Assembly (NCBI GenBank): GCA_017302755.1
Contig: JAFLCR010000033.1
Coordinates: 1-14,370 of the forward strand
DNA: 14,370 bases
Origin: Alphaproteobacteria bacterium
GTDB lineage: Bacteria > Pseudomonadota > Alphaproteobacteria > Rickettsiales > JAFLCR01
Reading direction: 5' to 3'
Positions within the stretch are counted from its first letter, which is position 1. The number at the start of each line of letters is the position of its first letter. The position numbers and the translations under genes are program-made. This document shows, one piece after another, positions 7,318 to 13,501 of this stretch. Below the pieces are notes generated by a model. The model searched no databases. It saw only the letters and a program-made list of their open reading frames with translations, and had not been told where the DNA came from.

Positions 7318-8184
7318 ATGAGTGCGTATCGTAGCCAGGAATTAGAATTTGCCAGCAATGTATTGAGGTTCGAATCTCTTCGTAAAACCAATCCCGCCGA
7401 AGCGGCGGCGCAGCTTTTCGCGATGGAGGAAGCGTTCCGCGCCGATCTCGCGCAGCAAGGCGTCGATTATCGCAAAAGCCCCTTTCTGAACGAGTGCATC
7501 CCTCTGGCCTATGCAAACCAGCCGCAAGCCGTGGAGCGCGTGTTCGCCAAGGTGTACGAATGGTTCGCCGCGCATCGCGAGCGTGGCCCCAAGCAGCCGC
7601 AGGATCTCACGGCCCTTCAGCAGGGGCTGGTCTTTCCGCCCATGACGGTTGAAGCAGCTGGAAAATTCCAGGCGGCGCTCGCTGGCGGCAAGGGTTTTGC
7701 TGACCTGTGGGCGATTGCGGCGGGGGGAGATAATCCTTATTTCGTCTGGGGTAATCCCATTGTCATGGGTGAAAAGACGCAATATGCGTTTGTCCGTTCC
7801 GACCGTTACATCCGCAACCATGCGGGCGATCTGGCGCCGGATTTTACGTCGGCGATCGCCGTGGTGGTCAACCACCGCACCCATGAAGTAACGGCCTGCC
7901 CCACTGTCGGCACGGACGCCGTGGTAATGGCCATAAACGGCCAGCAGTTGAACAGCTTCTCCATTGTCGGTGGCCGGTCCTCCGATTTTGTGCAGGGCGG
8001 ACGCCTTGGCCTCAAGCCCGTCGAGCCGGTGCAGATGCACACGGCCATGATCCACGCCAACCCGGACAAGCGCGTCCTCAGCGCGCACGAAGCCGCGGGC
8101 GGGGCGTGCAATGCCTGTAATGTGCAGGTGAAATGCATCAGCCAGGTCGGCGAAACCCAACTTCAGAGAGCGCACAGGCAGTAA
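7318..8184 (+). CDS. Conserved-looking protein of unknown function with C-terminal CxxCx5C
   Basis: This 288-aa product is not a family I can name. It has no signal peptide or membrane helix. The N-terminal 90 residues look helical and charged. The middle (about 128-215) looks like an alpha/beta globular domain with aromatic and Gly-rich stretches (GGDNPYFVWGNPIVMGEKT) and a hydrophobic strand AIAVVVNHRTHEV. Near the C terminus C264, C267 and C273 form CxxCx5C, with two more Cys at 60 and 194. A redox or metal role is possible, but a fourth ligand is not obvious. The ATG at 7318 has TTGGAG about 7 nt upstream. It lies 35 nt after the Gln-rich gene and 3 nt before the next, so the three are probably one operon. 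The 35-nt gap before it is T-rich. Confidence 0.82.
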   Translation: MSAYRSQELEFASNVLRFESLRKTNPAEAAAQLFAMEEAFRADLAQQGVDYRKSPFLNECIPLAYANQPQAVERVFAKVYEWFAAHRERGPKQPQDLTALQQGLVFPPMTVEAAGKFQAALAGGKGFADLWAIAAGGDNPYFVWGNPIVMGEKTQYAFVRSDRYIRNHAGDLAPDFTSAIAVVVNHRTHEVTACPTVGTDAVVMAINGQQLNSFSIVGGRSSDFVQGGRLGLKPVEPVQMHTAMIHANPDKRVLSAHEAAGGACNACNVQVKCISQVGETQLQRAHRQ

Positions 8185-8187
8185 GCG

Positions 8188-8709
8188 ATGTCGTTTGTCA
8201 CCTCGCTCCGCCGCTCTGGAGGGGCGGAAATCCAGCTTATCCAGGGTGCAGACAGGGGAACGCCCGCCTGGTACTACCTGCGGATCGACCGCACACTGCT
8301 GCCCATTCTGGCAAAGCGCTGCGCCGAGCAGGCAGAGAATGTGGACCTGACGCGCTTCGGCGAAGTGCTGGCCTCCGGTTTCGGCGACGAGCCGCCGCCG
8401 GAGGTGAAGACCCGCATGGAGGCGCTCGCCAACGGCGAAGAATTTGAAGAAACGCCCAACGAGACCGTCTTCTACTTCGTGATGGCTGACGATCCGCAGG
8501 GCCGGAAATTTCACGCCTACATCGCGCTGATGGCCGACCGGGCCGAGGCTTTCGAGCAATGGGCCGCTCACGGGGATTTCGACCTGAAGCCCTGGGGTCT
8601 CATCGTCGAAGGCGGCTTCGGCAAGCCCTCGGCTGAAACAATGGTTCGGATGCAGGAAGAATACGGCCTTGAAACTCCTGATTTATCGGCGATCCCTGAA
8701 GACGCATAA
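8188..8709 (+). CDS. Conserved-looking 173-aa protein of unknown function
   Basis: The product has no signal peptide, membrane helix or cysteine pair; its only Cys is in the KRCAE segment. The N-terminal half contains GTPAWYYLRIDR and FGEVLASGFGDEPPPEV, a pattern I associate loosely with small uncharacterised alphaproteobacterial proteins, without a name or function. The C-terminal half (FYFVMADDPQGRKFHAYIALM, then WGLIVEGGFGKPS) looks like a second alpha/beta unit. The ATG is 3 nt after the stop of the 288-aa gene, which supports translational coupling. Its stop is 40 nt before hisF. The tight spacing suggests that it acts with the two upstream genes. The function cannot be inferred from sequence alone. 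Confidence 0.8.
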   Translation: MSFVTSLRRSGGAEIQLIQGADRGTPAWYYLRIDRTLLPILAKRCAEQAENVDLTRFGEVLASGFGDEPPPEVKTRMEALANGEEFEETPNETVFYFVMADDPQGRKFHAYIALMADRAEAFEQWAAHGDFDLKPWGLIVEGGFGKPSAETMVRMQEEYGLETPDLSAIPEDA

Positions 8710-8749
8710 GCCGGTTGCCGCGGCGCAGCATTCCGGCTATTTTTGGCGG

Positions 8750-9508
8750 ATGCTGAAAACTCGCATTATCCCCTGTCTGGACGTAAAAGACGGCCGTGTC
8801 GTCAAAGGCGTCAACTTTGTCGATCTGATCGACGCCGGCGACCCCGTCGAGCAGGCGAAAGTCTACGACGCCCAGGGCGCCGACGAACTCACATTCCTGG
8901 ATATCTCCGCCTCGCAAGAAGGCCGCGCCACGCTCTACAGCCTGGTGGAACGGGTGGCTGAAGTATGCTTCATGCCCGTCACGGTCGGCGGCGGCGTGCG
9001 GACGCTGGAAGACATCCGCAAACTCCTGCTCGCCGGGGCGGACAAGGTGTCGATCAACACTGAAGCCGTGAAACGCCCGGAATTCGTGAAAGAGGGTGCG
9101 GAAAAGTTCGGCAGCCAGTGCATCGTGGTGGCGATCGACGCCAAGCAGGTCTCGCCCGGCAAGTTTGAAATCTTCACCCATGGTGGCCGTAACGCCACCG
9201 GCATCGACGCGGTAGAATGGGCGCAGCGCATGGTGGCATACGGAGCGGGCGAAATCCTGCTCACCTCCATGGACCGCGACGGCACCAAAGCCGGCGTGGA
9301 CTTGCCCCTCACCCGCGCGATTTCCGAAGCCGTCATCGTACCGGTGATCGCGTCCGGTGGCGTGGGCAAGCCGGAGGATTTCGTCACCGCCGTCAAGGAA
9401 GGCAAGGCTGACGCCGTGCTCGCCGCCTCGATCTTCCATTTTGGAATGCATTCTATCGCCGAGGTCAAGCAAGTGATGGATAGGGCAGGGATAGCGGTAA
9501 GATTGTAA
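8750..9508 (+). CDS. hisF: Imidazole glycerol phosphate synthase, cyclase subunit
   Basis: HisF is the cyclase half of the HisHF synthase. It uses ammonia from HisH to turn PRFAR into imidazole glycerol phosphate and AICAR in histidine synthesis. The 252-aa TIM barrel is full length and begins MLKTRIIPCLDVKDGRVVKG. Both catalytic aspartates are in place (D11 and D130, in VVAIDAK). Phosphate-binding elements VGGGVRTLED (79-88), TSMDRDG (172-178) and ASGGVG (201-206) are present. I chose the ATG at 8750 because the family starts there; the frame is open further upstream to 8669, but that part overlaps the preceding gene and is not HisF-like. Its usual neighbours hisH and hisA are not within the 8 kb upstream, which hold unrelated genes. 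Confidence 0.97.
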   Translation: MLKTRIIPCLDVKDGRVVKGVNFVDLIDAGDPVEQAKVYDAQGADELTFLDISASQEGRATLYSLVERVAEVCFMPVTVGGGVRTLEDIRKLLLAGADKVSINTEAVKRPEFVKEGAEKFGSQCIVVAIDAKQVSPGKFEIFTHGGRNATGIDAVEWAQRMVAYGAGEILLTSMDRDGTKAGVDLPLTRAISEAVIVPVIASGGVGKPEDFVTAVKEGKADAVLAASIFHFGMHSIAEVKQVMDRAGIAVRL

Positions 9509-9527
9509 CGCTATTTTCCAAGGTCGT

Positions 9528-9956
9528 ATGAAAGAAAGAACATTTTACCGCGCGAGCATGCTTCTGCCTTTTTTGGTACCTGGGCTTATTTACTTGGCGG
9601 TCACGGTATTCTCTATAACAATAGGCATCGTAGGCTTCATACTCTTTTCTTTTGTGGCATTCCCTTCTTACGGCTTGTTTTGTTTGGTTGTTTTATTTCT
9701 TTCCGCAAAAAAAGAAGATGCCTGGCTGCGCCGCATTATATGGCTGGCGCCGCTGCTGCATGCCCCCATATTCTTTCTCCAGGTGGTGATATGGTATGTT
9801 ATTAAATTCTCCTCCAAACAGGACTTTATTGAGTTATTGGGAGGAGCTATATTTGCAGGCCTCGTATGGAGCGCTTTTTCCATCATAGTTGCATGCATCT
9901 ATGTACTCCTTGTTAAGGGAATGGCGTATGTTTTGCATAAAAAAGATGGTTATTGA
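9528..9956 (+). CDS. Small four-helix membrane protein, unknown function
   Basis: The 142-aa product is strongly hydrophobic, with about four predicted helices near residues 11-30, 31-59, 70-92 and 104-130 and short charged loops such as KKEDAWLRR (61-69). The C terminus ends in LHKKDGY, consistent with a cytoplasmic tail. I know no family for it. The ATG has AAGG about 5 nt upstream, and the gene starts 19 nt after hisF. It is clearly AT-richer than its neighbours: 9661-9720 has 21 G/C in 60 bases, against 35 in 60 in hisF at 9121-9180. Part of this comes from hydrophobic codons (TTT, ATT), but the position between hisF and hisE suggests an acquired gene. No transfer machinery or flanking repeats are seen. 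Confidence 0.75.
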   Translation: MKERTFYRASMLLPFLVPGLIYLAVTVFSITIGIVGFILFSFVAFPSYGLFCLVVLFLSAKKEDAWLRRIIWLAPLLHAPIFFLQVVIWYVIKFSSKQDFIELLGGAIFAGLVWSAFSIIVACIYVLLVKGMAYVLHKKDGY

Positions 9957-10002
9957 TAGCAGAAGGCTATGAAAGCGAGCATTCCTGAAGTATAGAGGGC
10001 GA

Positions 10003-10326
10003 ATGCAAGATTATCTAAACGTTCTCTACGCTACCATTAAGGCTCGGAAAAACGCCGACCCTAAAGAGTCCTACGTGGCTGCGCTTTTTCAGAAGGGTCA
10101 GAAGAAGATCGCCCAGAAAGTTGCCGAGGAAGCCATCGAAACCGCCCTTGCCGCCGGTTTTGGTAAAAAGGACGAGCTTATCTCCGAAAGCGCGGACCTC
10201 TTGTTCCATCTGGCTATTTTATGGGCCGATAGTAATATCACCCCCGACGAGGTAATTGCTGAACTCAAACGCAGGGAAGGAGTCTCCGGACATGACGAAA
10301 AACGCGCTCGCCAAAACCAGCCTTGA
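10003..10326 (+). CDS. hisE: Phosphoribosyl-ATP pyrophosphatase
   Basis: HisE hydrolyses phosphoribosyl-ATP to phosphoribosyl-AMP and pyrophosphate, the second step of histidine synthesis. The 107-aa length is normal for a stand-alone HisE. The all-helical MazG-like fold is shown by KKIAQKVAEEAIETALAA (34-51), with the metal-binding glutamates E42, E43 and E46, followed by ISESADLLFHLAILWAD (60-76), with E62 and D65. The ATG is preceded by GAGGG at 3 nt. The 3' end overlaps the nitroreductase gene by 35 nt, so the last dozen residues (from about SGHDEK) are probably a non-conserved tail. Its placement soon after hisF fits the alphaproteobacterial his arrangement, here interrupted by the membrane protein gene. 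Confidence 0.96.
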   Translation: MQDYLNVLYATIKARKNADPKESYVAALFQKGQKKIAQKVAEEAIETALAAGFGKKDELISESADLLFHLAILWADSNITPDEVIAELKRREGVSGHDEKRARQNQP

Positions 10327-10918
10327 TTTCGACGCGCTCGACGAAGACGCGCTCGACCAGATTTTCAACGAAGCCCGTACCCACAGCTTCTGGCTCGACA
10401 GGCAGGTGGACGACGCCCTGCTGGAACAGGTCTACGACCTCGCTAAAATGGCCCCGACGAGTGCAAACTGCCAGCCCATGCGCGTGGTGTTCGTGAAGTC
10501 GAAGGAAGCAAAGGAGAAGCTCAAGCCGCTGCTTGATGCTGGCAATGTGGAAAAAACCATGTCTGCTCCCGTGACGGCTATCATCGGTCACGACCTCGAA
10601 TTCTATGAAAAACTCTCCGTACTCTTTCCGCACGCGCCGGATGCCCGCTCCTGGTTCGCGGGTCGTGAGGAGGTAATCAAGACCACGGCGTTCCGCAACG
10701 GCTCGCTGCAGGGCGGGTATTTCATCCTTGCTGCTCGTACCCTGGGGCTGGATTGCGGGCCGATGTCCGGCTTCAACAACGCGAAGGTGGACGAGGCGTT
10801 CTTCTCCGGCACGAAGATCAAATCGAACTTCCTCGTCAATCTTGGTTATGGCGATGCGAGCAAACTGCACCCGCGAAGCCCGCGCCCGGCCTTTGCTGAG
10901 ATGTGCAAGATTGTGTAA
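10292..10918 (+). CDS. Nitroreductase family protein, RutE/HadB type (malonic semialdehyde reductase-like)
   Basis: This 208-aa flavoprotein belongs to the RutE/HadB branch of the nitroreductase family, FMN-dependent NAD(P)H oxidoreductases. RutE reduces malonic semialdehyde to 3-hydroxypropionate in uracil catabolism. The subfamily pattern is clear: MAPTSANCQPMR (53-64), NVEKTMSAPVTAI (85-97), FRNGSLQGGYFILAAR (134-149), GLDCGPMSGF (152-161) and KSNFLVNLGYGD (177-188). ATG 10292 is chosen because AAGGAG (10277-10282) lies 9 nt upstream and the homology begins soon after; a TTG at 10256 is possible but less likely. It overlaps hisE by 35 nt. No other rut gene is in the window, so the uracil role is not supported by context and the physiological substrate is open. 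Confidence 0.92.
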   Translation: MTKNALAKTSLDFDALDEDALDQIFNEARTHSFWLDRQVDDALLEQVYDLAKMAPTSANCQPMRVVFVKSKEAKEKLKPLLDAGNVEKTMSAPVTAIIGHDLEFYEKLSVLFPHAPDARSWFAGREEVIKTTAFRNGSLQGGYFILAARTLGLDCGPMSGFNNAKVDEAFFSGTKIKSNFLVNLGYGDASKLHPRSPRPAFAEMCKIV

Positions 10919-10951
10919 GCATTAAGCTCGCACATTACAGGTCTTAGTGTT

Positions 10952-10973
10952 GCGATGTTCGGGCTAACATTGC
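10952..10973 (+). other. Short stem-loop in the 10919-11115 gap
   Basis: GCGATGTT (10952-10959) pairs with AACATTGC (10966-10973) over 8 bp, including one G-T pair, around a 6-nt loop. It lies about 35 nt after the nitroreductase stop, but no T-run follows, so it is a weak candidate for an intrinsic terminator or mRNA end-stabilising hairpin. The rest of the gap holds AT-rich sequence around 11005-11040 and the strong ribosome binding site of the next gene. I see no convincing promoter pair. Confidence 0.25.
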
Positions 10974-11115
10974 CAAGACGTCGCCTGCCTAATTTACCGC
11001 ACAGCAATGTATTAACTAATGAATATTAGCCATTTATTGCTGGAGCCTTTGCGCGCCTTCGGTTATTTTTTAAGCCTGCGGACAGGTAGTTCCAGATCAA
11101 GTACAGGAGGTACAC

Positions 11116-11637
11116 ATGAAAATCTTATCCGCCATCACAGCGGTTCAGCATGGCGCGGCATCCCATAAAGCGCAGCAAGGCCAGGCGAATGGTCTGGGTC
11201 AGAATGCTGGGGCAGAAGCTGCGGCGCCGCGGCACAGCGCGGTCGTATCCACTCATAATCCTGTATTGCCCAAGCCTCTGGCCGTAGCGTCCGCATCTTC
11301 CGGAACGGAAACATCGGCAACGGAAGACGAAGTGATCGACACGGTTGTGCTCTCCGAAGAAGCGAAGGGGAAATCCTCTAACTCCGTAGCAGCTCGTGCA
11401 AGAGCGGCCATAGCTGAGCACCCGGAACTAGGTGATCTCAAAAATTTCGGCAAAGTGGCATCCTTGATCGCGCGTGGGCTGGATCTGCCCATCACCCCCG
11501 AAGATCCGGCTCCTTCTGAAGAAGAAACAGTGGCTGGTGGAAATGTGGCGGAGGGTGGCAGTGAAACCACCTCCGGCGGCTCGTCCGCTTCCGGAGACGT
11601 CCTCGAGCAACAGCTCGTTCGTGACCTGATCGCCTGA
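11116..11637 (+). CDS. Low-complexity acidic protein of unknown function
   Basis: The 173-aa product is mostly Ala, Ser, Gly, Glu and Thr and looks disordered. Residues about 20-70 are Gly/Ala/Ser-rich and about 125-160 are Glu/Gly/Ser/Thr-rich. The only orderly part is about 73-122, with IDTVVLSEEAKGKS and then a helical AAIAEHPELGDLKNFGKVASLIARGLDL. The VLSEEAK segment resembles short D-x-V-x-LS-x-EA motifs in alphaproteobacterial disordered proteins, some near flagellar genes, but this is weak and no flagellar gene is here. No signal peptide or Cys is present. The ribosome binding site AGGAGGT is near-perfect, 5 nt before the ATG, suggesting high translation. It stands alone, with a 197-nt gap before it and 73 nt before the pirin gene. 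Confidence 0.7.
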   Translation: MKILSAITAVQHGAASHKAQQGQANGLGQNAGAEAAAPRHSAVVSTHNPVLPKPLAVASASSGTETSATEDEVIDTVVLSEEAKGKSSNSVAARARAAIAEHPELGDLKNFGKVASLIARGLDLPITPEDPAPSEEETVAGGNVAEGGSETTSGGSSASGDVLEQQLVRDLIA

Positions 11638-11710
11638 TCGTAAGTACTTGAAAACAGAGTTTGGACGCTCCATATGATGGCTTTGGCTGATCAATGGGTA
11701 GGAGCCATGT

Positions 11711-12409
11711 ATGATAACTTTCCGTCCCGCCGGTGAACGTGGCCGCACGCAGTTTGATTGGTTGGATAGCTGGCACAGCTTTTCCTTTGGTGGCTATTAC
11801 GACCCCGAGCACACGGGTTTCGGCCCCTTGCGCGTCATCAACGACGACGTCATCGCTCCCGGCGGCGGCTTCTCCACACACGGCCACCGCGACATGGAAA
11901 TCATCACCCACGTGCTTTCCGGCGCGCTGGAGCACAAGGACAGCTTAGGGACCGGCTCGGTGATCGCGGCGGGCGACGTGCAGAAGATGAGCGCGGGCAA
12001 GGGCATCCTGCACAGCGAGTTCAACGTGTCGGATCGGCATCCCGTGCATCTGCTGCAAATCTGGATCGAGCCCGACACCAAGAGCATTCCGCCCTCCTAC
12101 CAGCAGATCACCCCGCAGTGGCAGGGCGCATCCGGCTGGAAGCTGGTCGCCTCGCAGGACGGGCGCGACGGCAGCATCTGGGTGAAGCGCGACGTGACGC
12201 TTTCCATCGCCAAACCGAAAGCGGGCGAAAAGCTTGCCTATTCCATTCCCGCGGGCCGCCGCGTCTGGCTGCATGTAGGCGCGGGCGAGGCGAAGCTCGA
12301 TGGCCACGCATTGAAGCAAGGCGACGCGGTGGCGCTGGAAAACGAATCGTCGCTTAACGTCGAAGCGGTGAAAGATGACACCACCCTGCTTCTCTTCGAT
12401 CTTCCCTGA
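11711..12409 (+). CDS. Pirin family cupin (YhhW-type, quercetin 2,3-dioxygenase-like)
   Basis: The 232-aa bicupin matches the bacterial pirin/YhhW group in length and order. The N-terminal cupin carries the metal ligands H57 and H59 in FSTHGHRDMEII and H101 and E103 in GILHSEFN; these positions agree with those known for E. coli YhhW. The C-terminal cupin (about 130-232) lacks such ligands, as is usual. Members can oxidise quercetin in vitro, but the cellular role is generally unknown and some act in stress responses or enzyme regulation. A TAGGAG ribosome binding site lies 6 nt before the ATG at 11711. The HIT gene starts 6 nt after the stop, so the two are probably co-transcribed. Confidence 0.95.
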   Translation: MITFRPAGERGRTQFDWLDSWHSFSFGGYYDPEHTGFGPLRVINDDVIAPGGGFSTHGHRDMEIITHVLSGALEHKDSLGTGSVIAAGDVQKMSAGKGILHSEFNVSDRHPVHLLQIWIEPDTKSIPPSYQQITPQWQGASGWKLVASQDGRDGSIWVKRDVTLSIAKPKAGEKLAYSIPAGRRVWLHVGAGEAKLDGHALKQGDAVALENESSLNVEAVKDDTTLLLFDLP

Positions 12410-12415
12410 GGCACT

Positions 12416-12787
12416 ATGGCATACGATCCGAACAACATCTTCGCCAAGATCATCCGCGGCGAAATCCCGTGCAAGAAAGTGTATGAGGATGAGATCGCCC
12501 TGGCCTTCGCCGACATCGCGCCCGCCGCGCCGGTGCATGTGCTGGTTCTTCCGAAAGGCGAATATCTTTCCTTCGACGATTTCGCCGGCGCGGAACCTGA
12601 AGCCGTCGGGCGTTTCTTTGTCGCGGTACGCAAGGTCGCCGCGCAGCTTGGTCTTCCAGAAGGCGGCTACCGCCTCATCATGAATCACGGTGCGGACGCT
12701 TCGCAGAGTGTGCCGCATTTCCACGTGCATATTCTCGGCGGCCGCCCGCTGGGCGGATTGCTGCCGGGCGATGCGCTGAACCGCTGA
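12416..12787 (+). CDS. hinT: Histidine triad (HIT) nucleotide-binding protein, HinT type
   Basis: HinT proteins are small dimeric hydrolases of purine nucleoside phosphoramidates and acyl-adenylates. The 123-aa product is full length and begins with the family pattern IFAKIIRGEIPCKKVYED (8-25). It carries the triad HFHVHILGGRPLGG (101-114), where H101, H103 and H105 form the H-x-H-x-H active site and H103 would be the nucleophile. The usual early zinc-type cysteine is Ala10 here (FAKII instead of FCKII), which is common. A GAGG ribosome binding site overlaps the end of the pirin gene. In alphaproteobacteria HIT genes often follow hisE; here three genes lie between. The stop codon abuts the stop of the opposing methyltransferase gene. 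Confidence 0.95.
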   Translation: MAYDPNNIFAKIIRGEIPCKKVYEDEIALAFADIAPAAPVHVLVLPKGEYLSFDDFAGAEPEAVGRFFVAVRKVAAQLGLPEGGYRLIMNHGADASQSVPHFHVHILGGRPLGGLLPGDALNR

Positions 12788-13492
12788 TTACGTCCGCTTT
12801 TCCGGATCGATTTCTTTGGGCGGCACGTCCAGCTCATCCGTAAGAACGTTCGGGTCTTTCTGGTTCGGGTCGTGAATGGCGATTTTCTCTTCGCGCTTGG
12901 CGTTCGGGTCTGTGATATTGAAGCCCTGCGCCACGACTTCCAGATCCTTGCGATAAATTTGGATATTGAAGAATCCGGCGGCTTTCAGCTTGCGCCCCAG
13001 CGTGAGCGCGGTGAAACCGGTGCGGTGCTCCATGTGCGGCACGCCCTGAGAAATCAGCGCTGTGGGGCCAAATAGCATGTCGAGCGGGGTGATGGGCCCG
13101 ATTTTCGATTCGTAAAGCGTTTCTTCCAGCCTGTGCTGGGTGATAAACTCAGCAAGCTTCATCAGATCCGGCGCGCTGGCCAGCAGGAAACCGCCTTCTT
13201 TAAGGCACCGCCGCATTTCACCCAGGGCGGGGATGACGCGATGCGCTGGCAGGGCTTTCAAATTCTGGGGCGCAAAGACCGCGTCGAAGGCGCCGTCTGG
13301 AACCTGCGAGAAATCCTCCAGGCTTCCTGGAATATCGTTGCCGGTGCCGCCAGGCGTCAGCTTCACCGTGTCCCAGCCCTGTTGGAACACCTGAGGAAGG
13401 GCGATGATATTGTTGCCATGGCTCGATACCACGAGCACCTTCTTTAAAGGCTCCGCGCCCGGCGTGTAGCTGTAATCGAAAGCGAGTTCCAT
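12788..13492 (-). CDS. Probable class I SAM-dependent methyltransferase
   Basis: The 234-aa product ends its core with a typical class I methyltransferase segment: FDAVFAPQNLKALPAHRVI, then EMRRCLKEGGFLLASAPD (about 69-109) and a late RKLKAAGFFNIQIYRKDLEVVAQG, all common in type 11 methyltransferases. The SAM-binding glycine motif is atypical: KVLVVSSHGNN (18-28) replaces the usual VLDxGCGxG, so activity is uncertain and a degenerate member is possible. The last 35 or so residues are charged and probably disordered (KEIDPEKR near the end). I prefer ATG 13492 because AGGAG (13503-13499) lies 6 nt before it; the GTG at 13495 would leave only 3 nt. It follows the glycosyltransferase by 9 nt, with the ribosome binding site overlapping that stop, so they form one operon, possibly for glycan modification. 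Confidence 0.75.
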   Translation of the reverse strand: MELAFDYSYTPGAEPLKKVLVVSSHGNNIIALPQVFQQGWDTVKLTPGGTGNDIPGSLEDFSQVPDGAFDAVFAPQNLKALPAHRVIPALGEMRRCLKEGGFLLASAPDLMKLAEFITQHRLEETLYESKIGPITPLDMLFGPTALISQGVPHMEHRTGFTALTLGRKLKAAGFFNIQIYRKDLEVVAQGFNITDPNAKREEKIAIHDPNQKDPNVLTDELDVPPKEIDPEKRT

Positions 13493-13501
13493 CACGTGCT
13501 C

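Noticed and set aside
7342..8571. Minus-strand open frame of 409 codons across the 288-aa and 173-aa genes
   Set aside because: It spans two plus-strand genes that have proper ribosome binding sites and tight operon spacing, and its composition (Arg/His/Gly-rich, no motif) is that of an antisense shadow.
11648..11678. TTGAAA ... TATGAT as promoter for the pirin gene
   Set aside because: The spacer is 19 nt, outside the favoured 16-18, and there is no supporting operator; possible but too weak to annotate.
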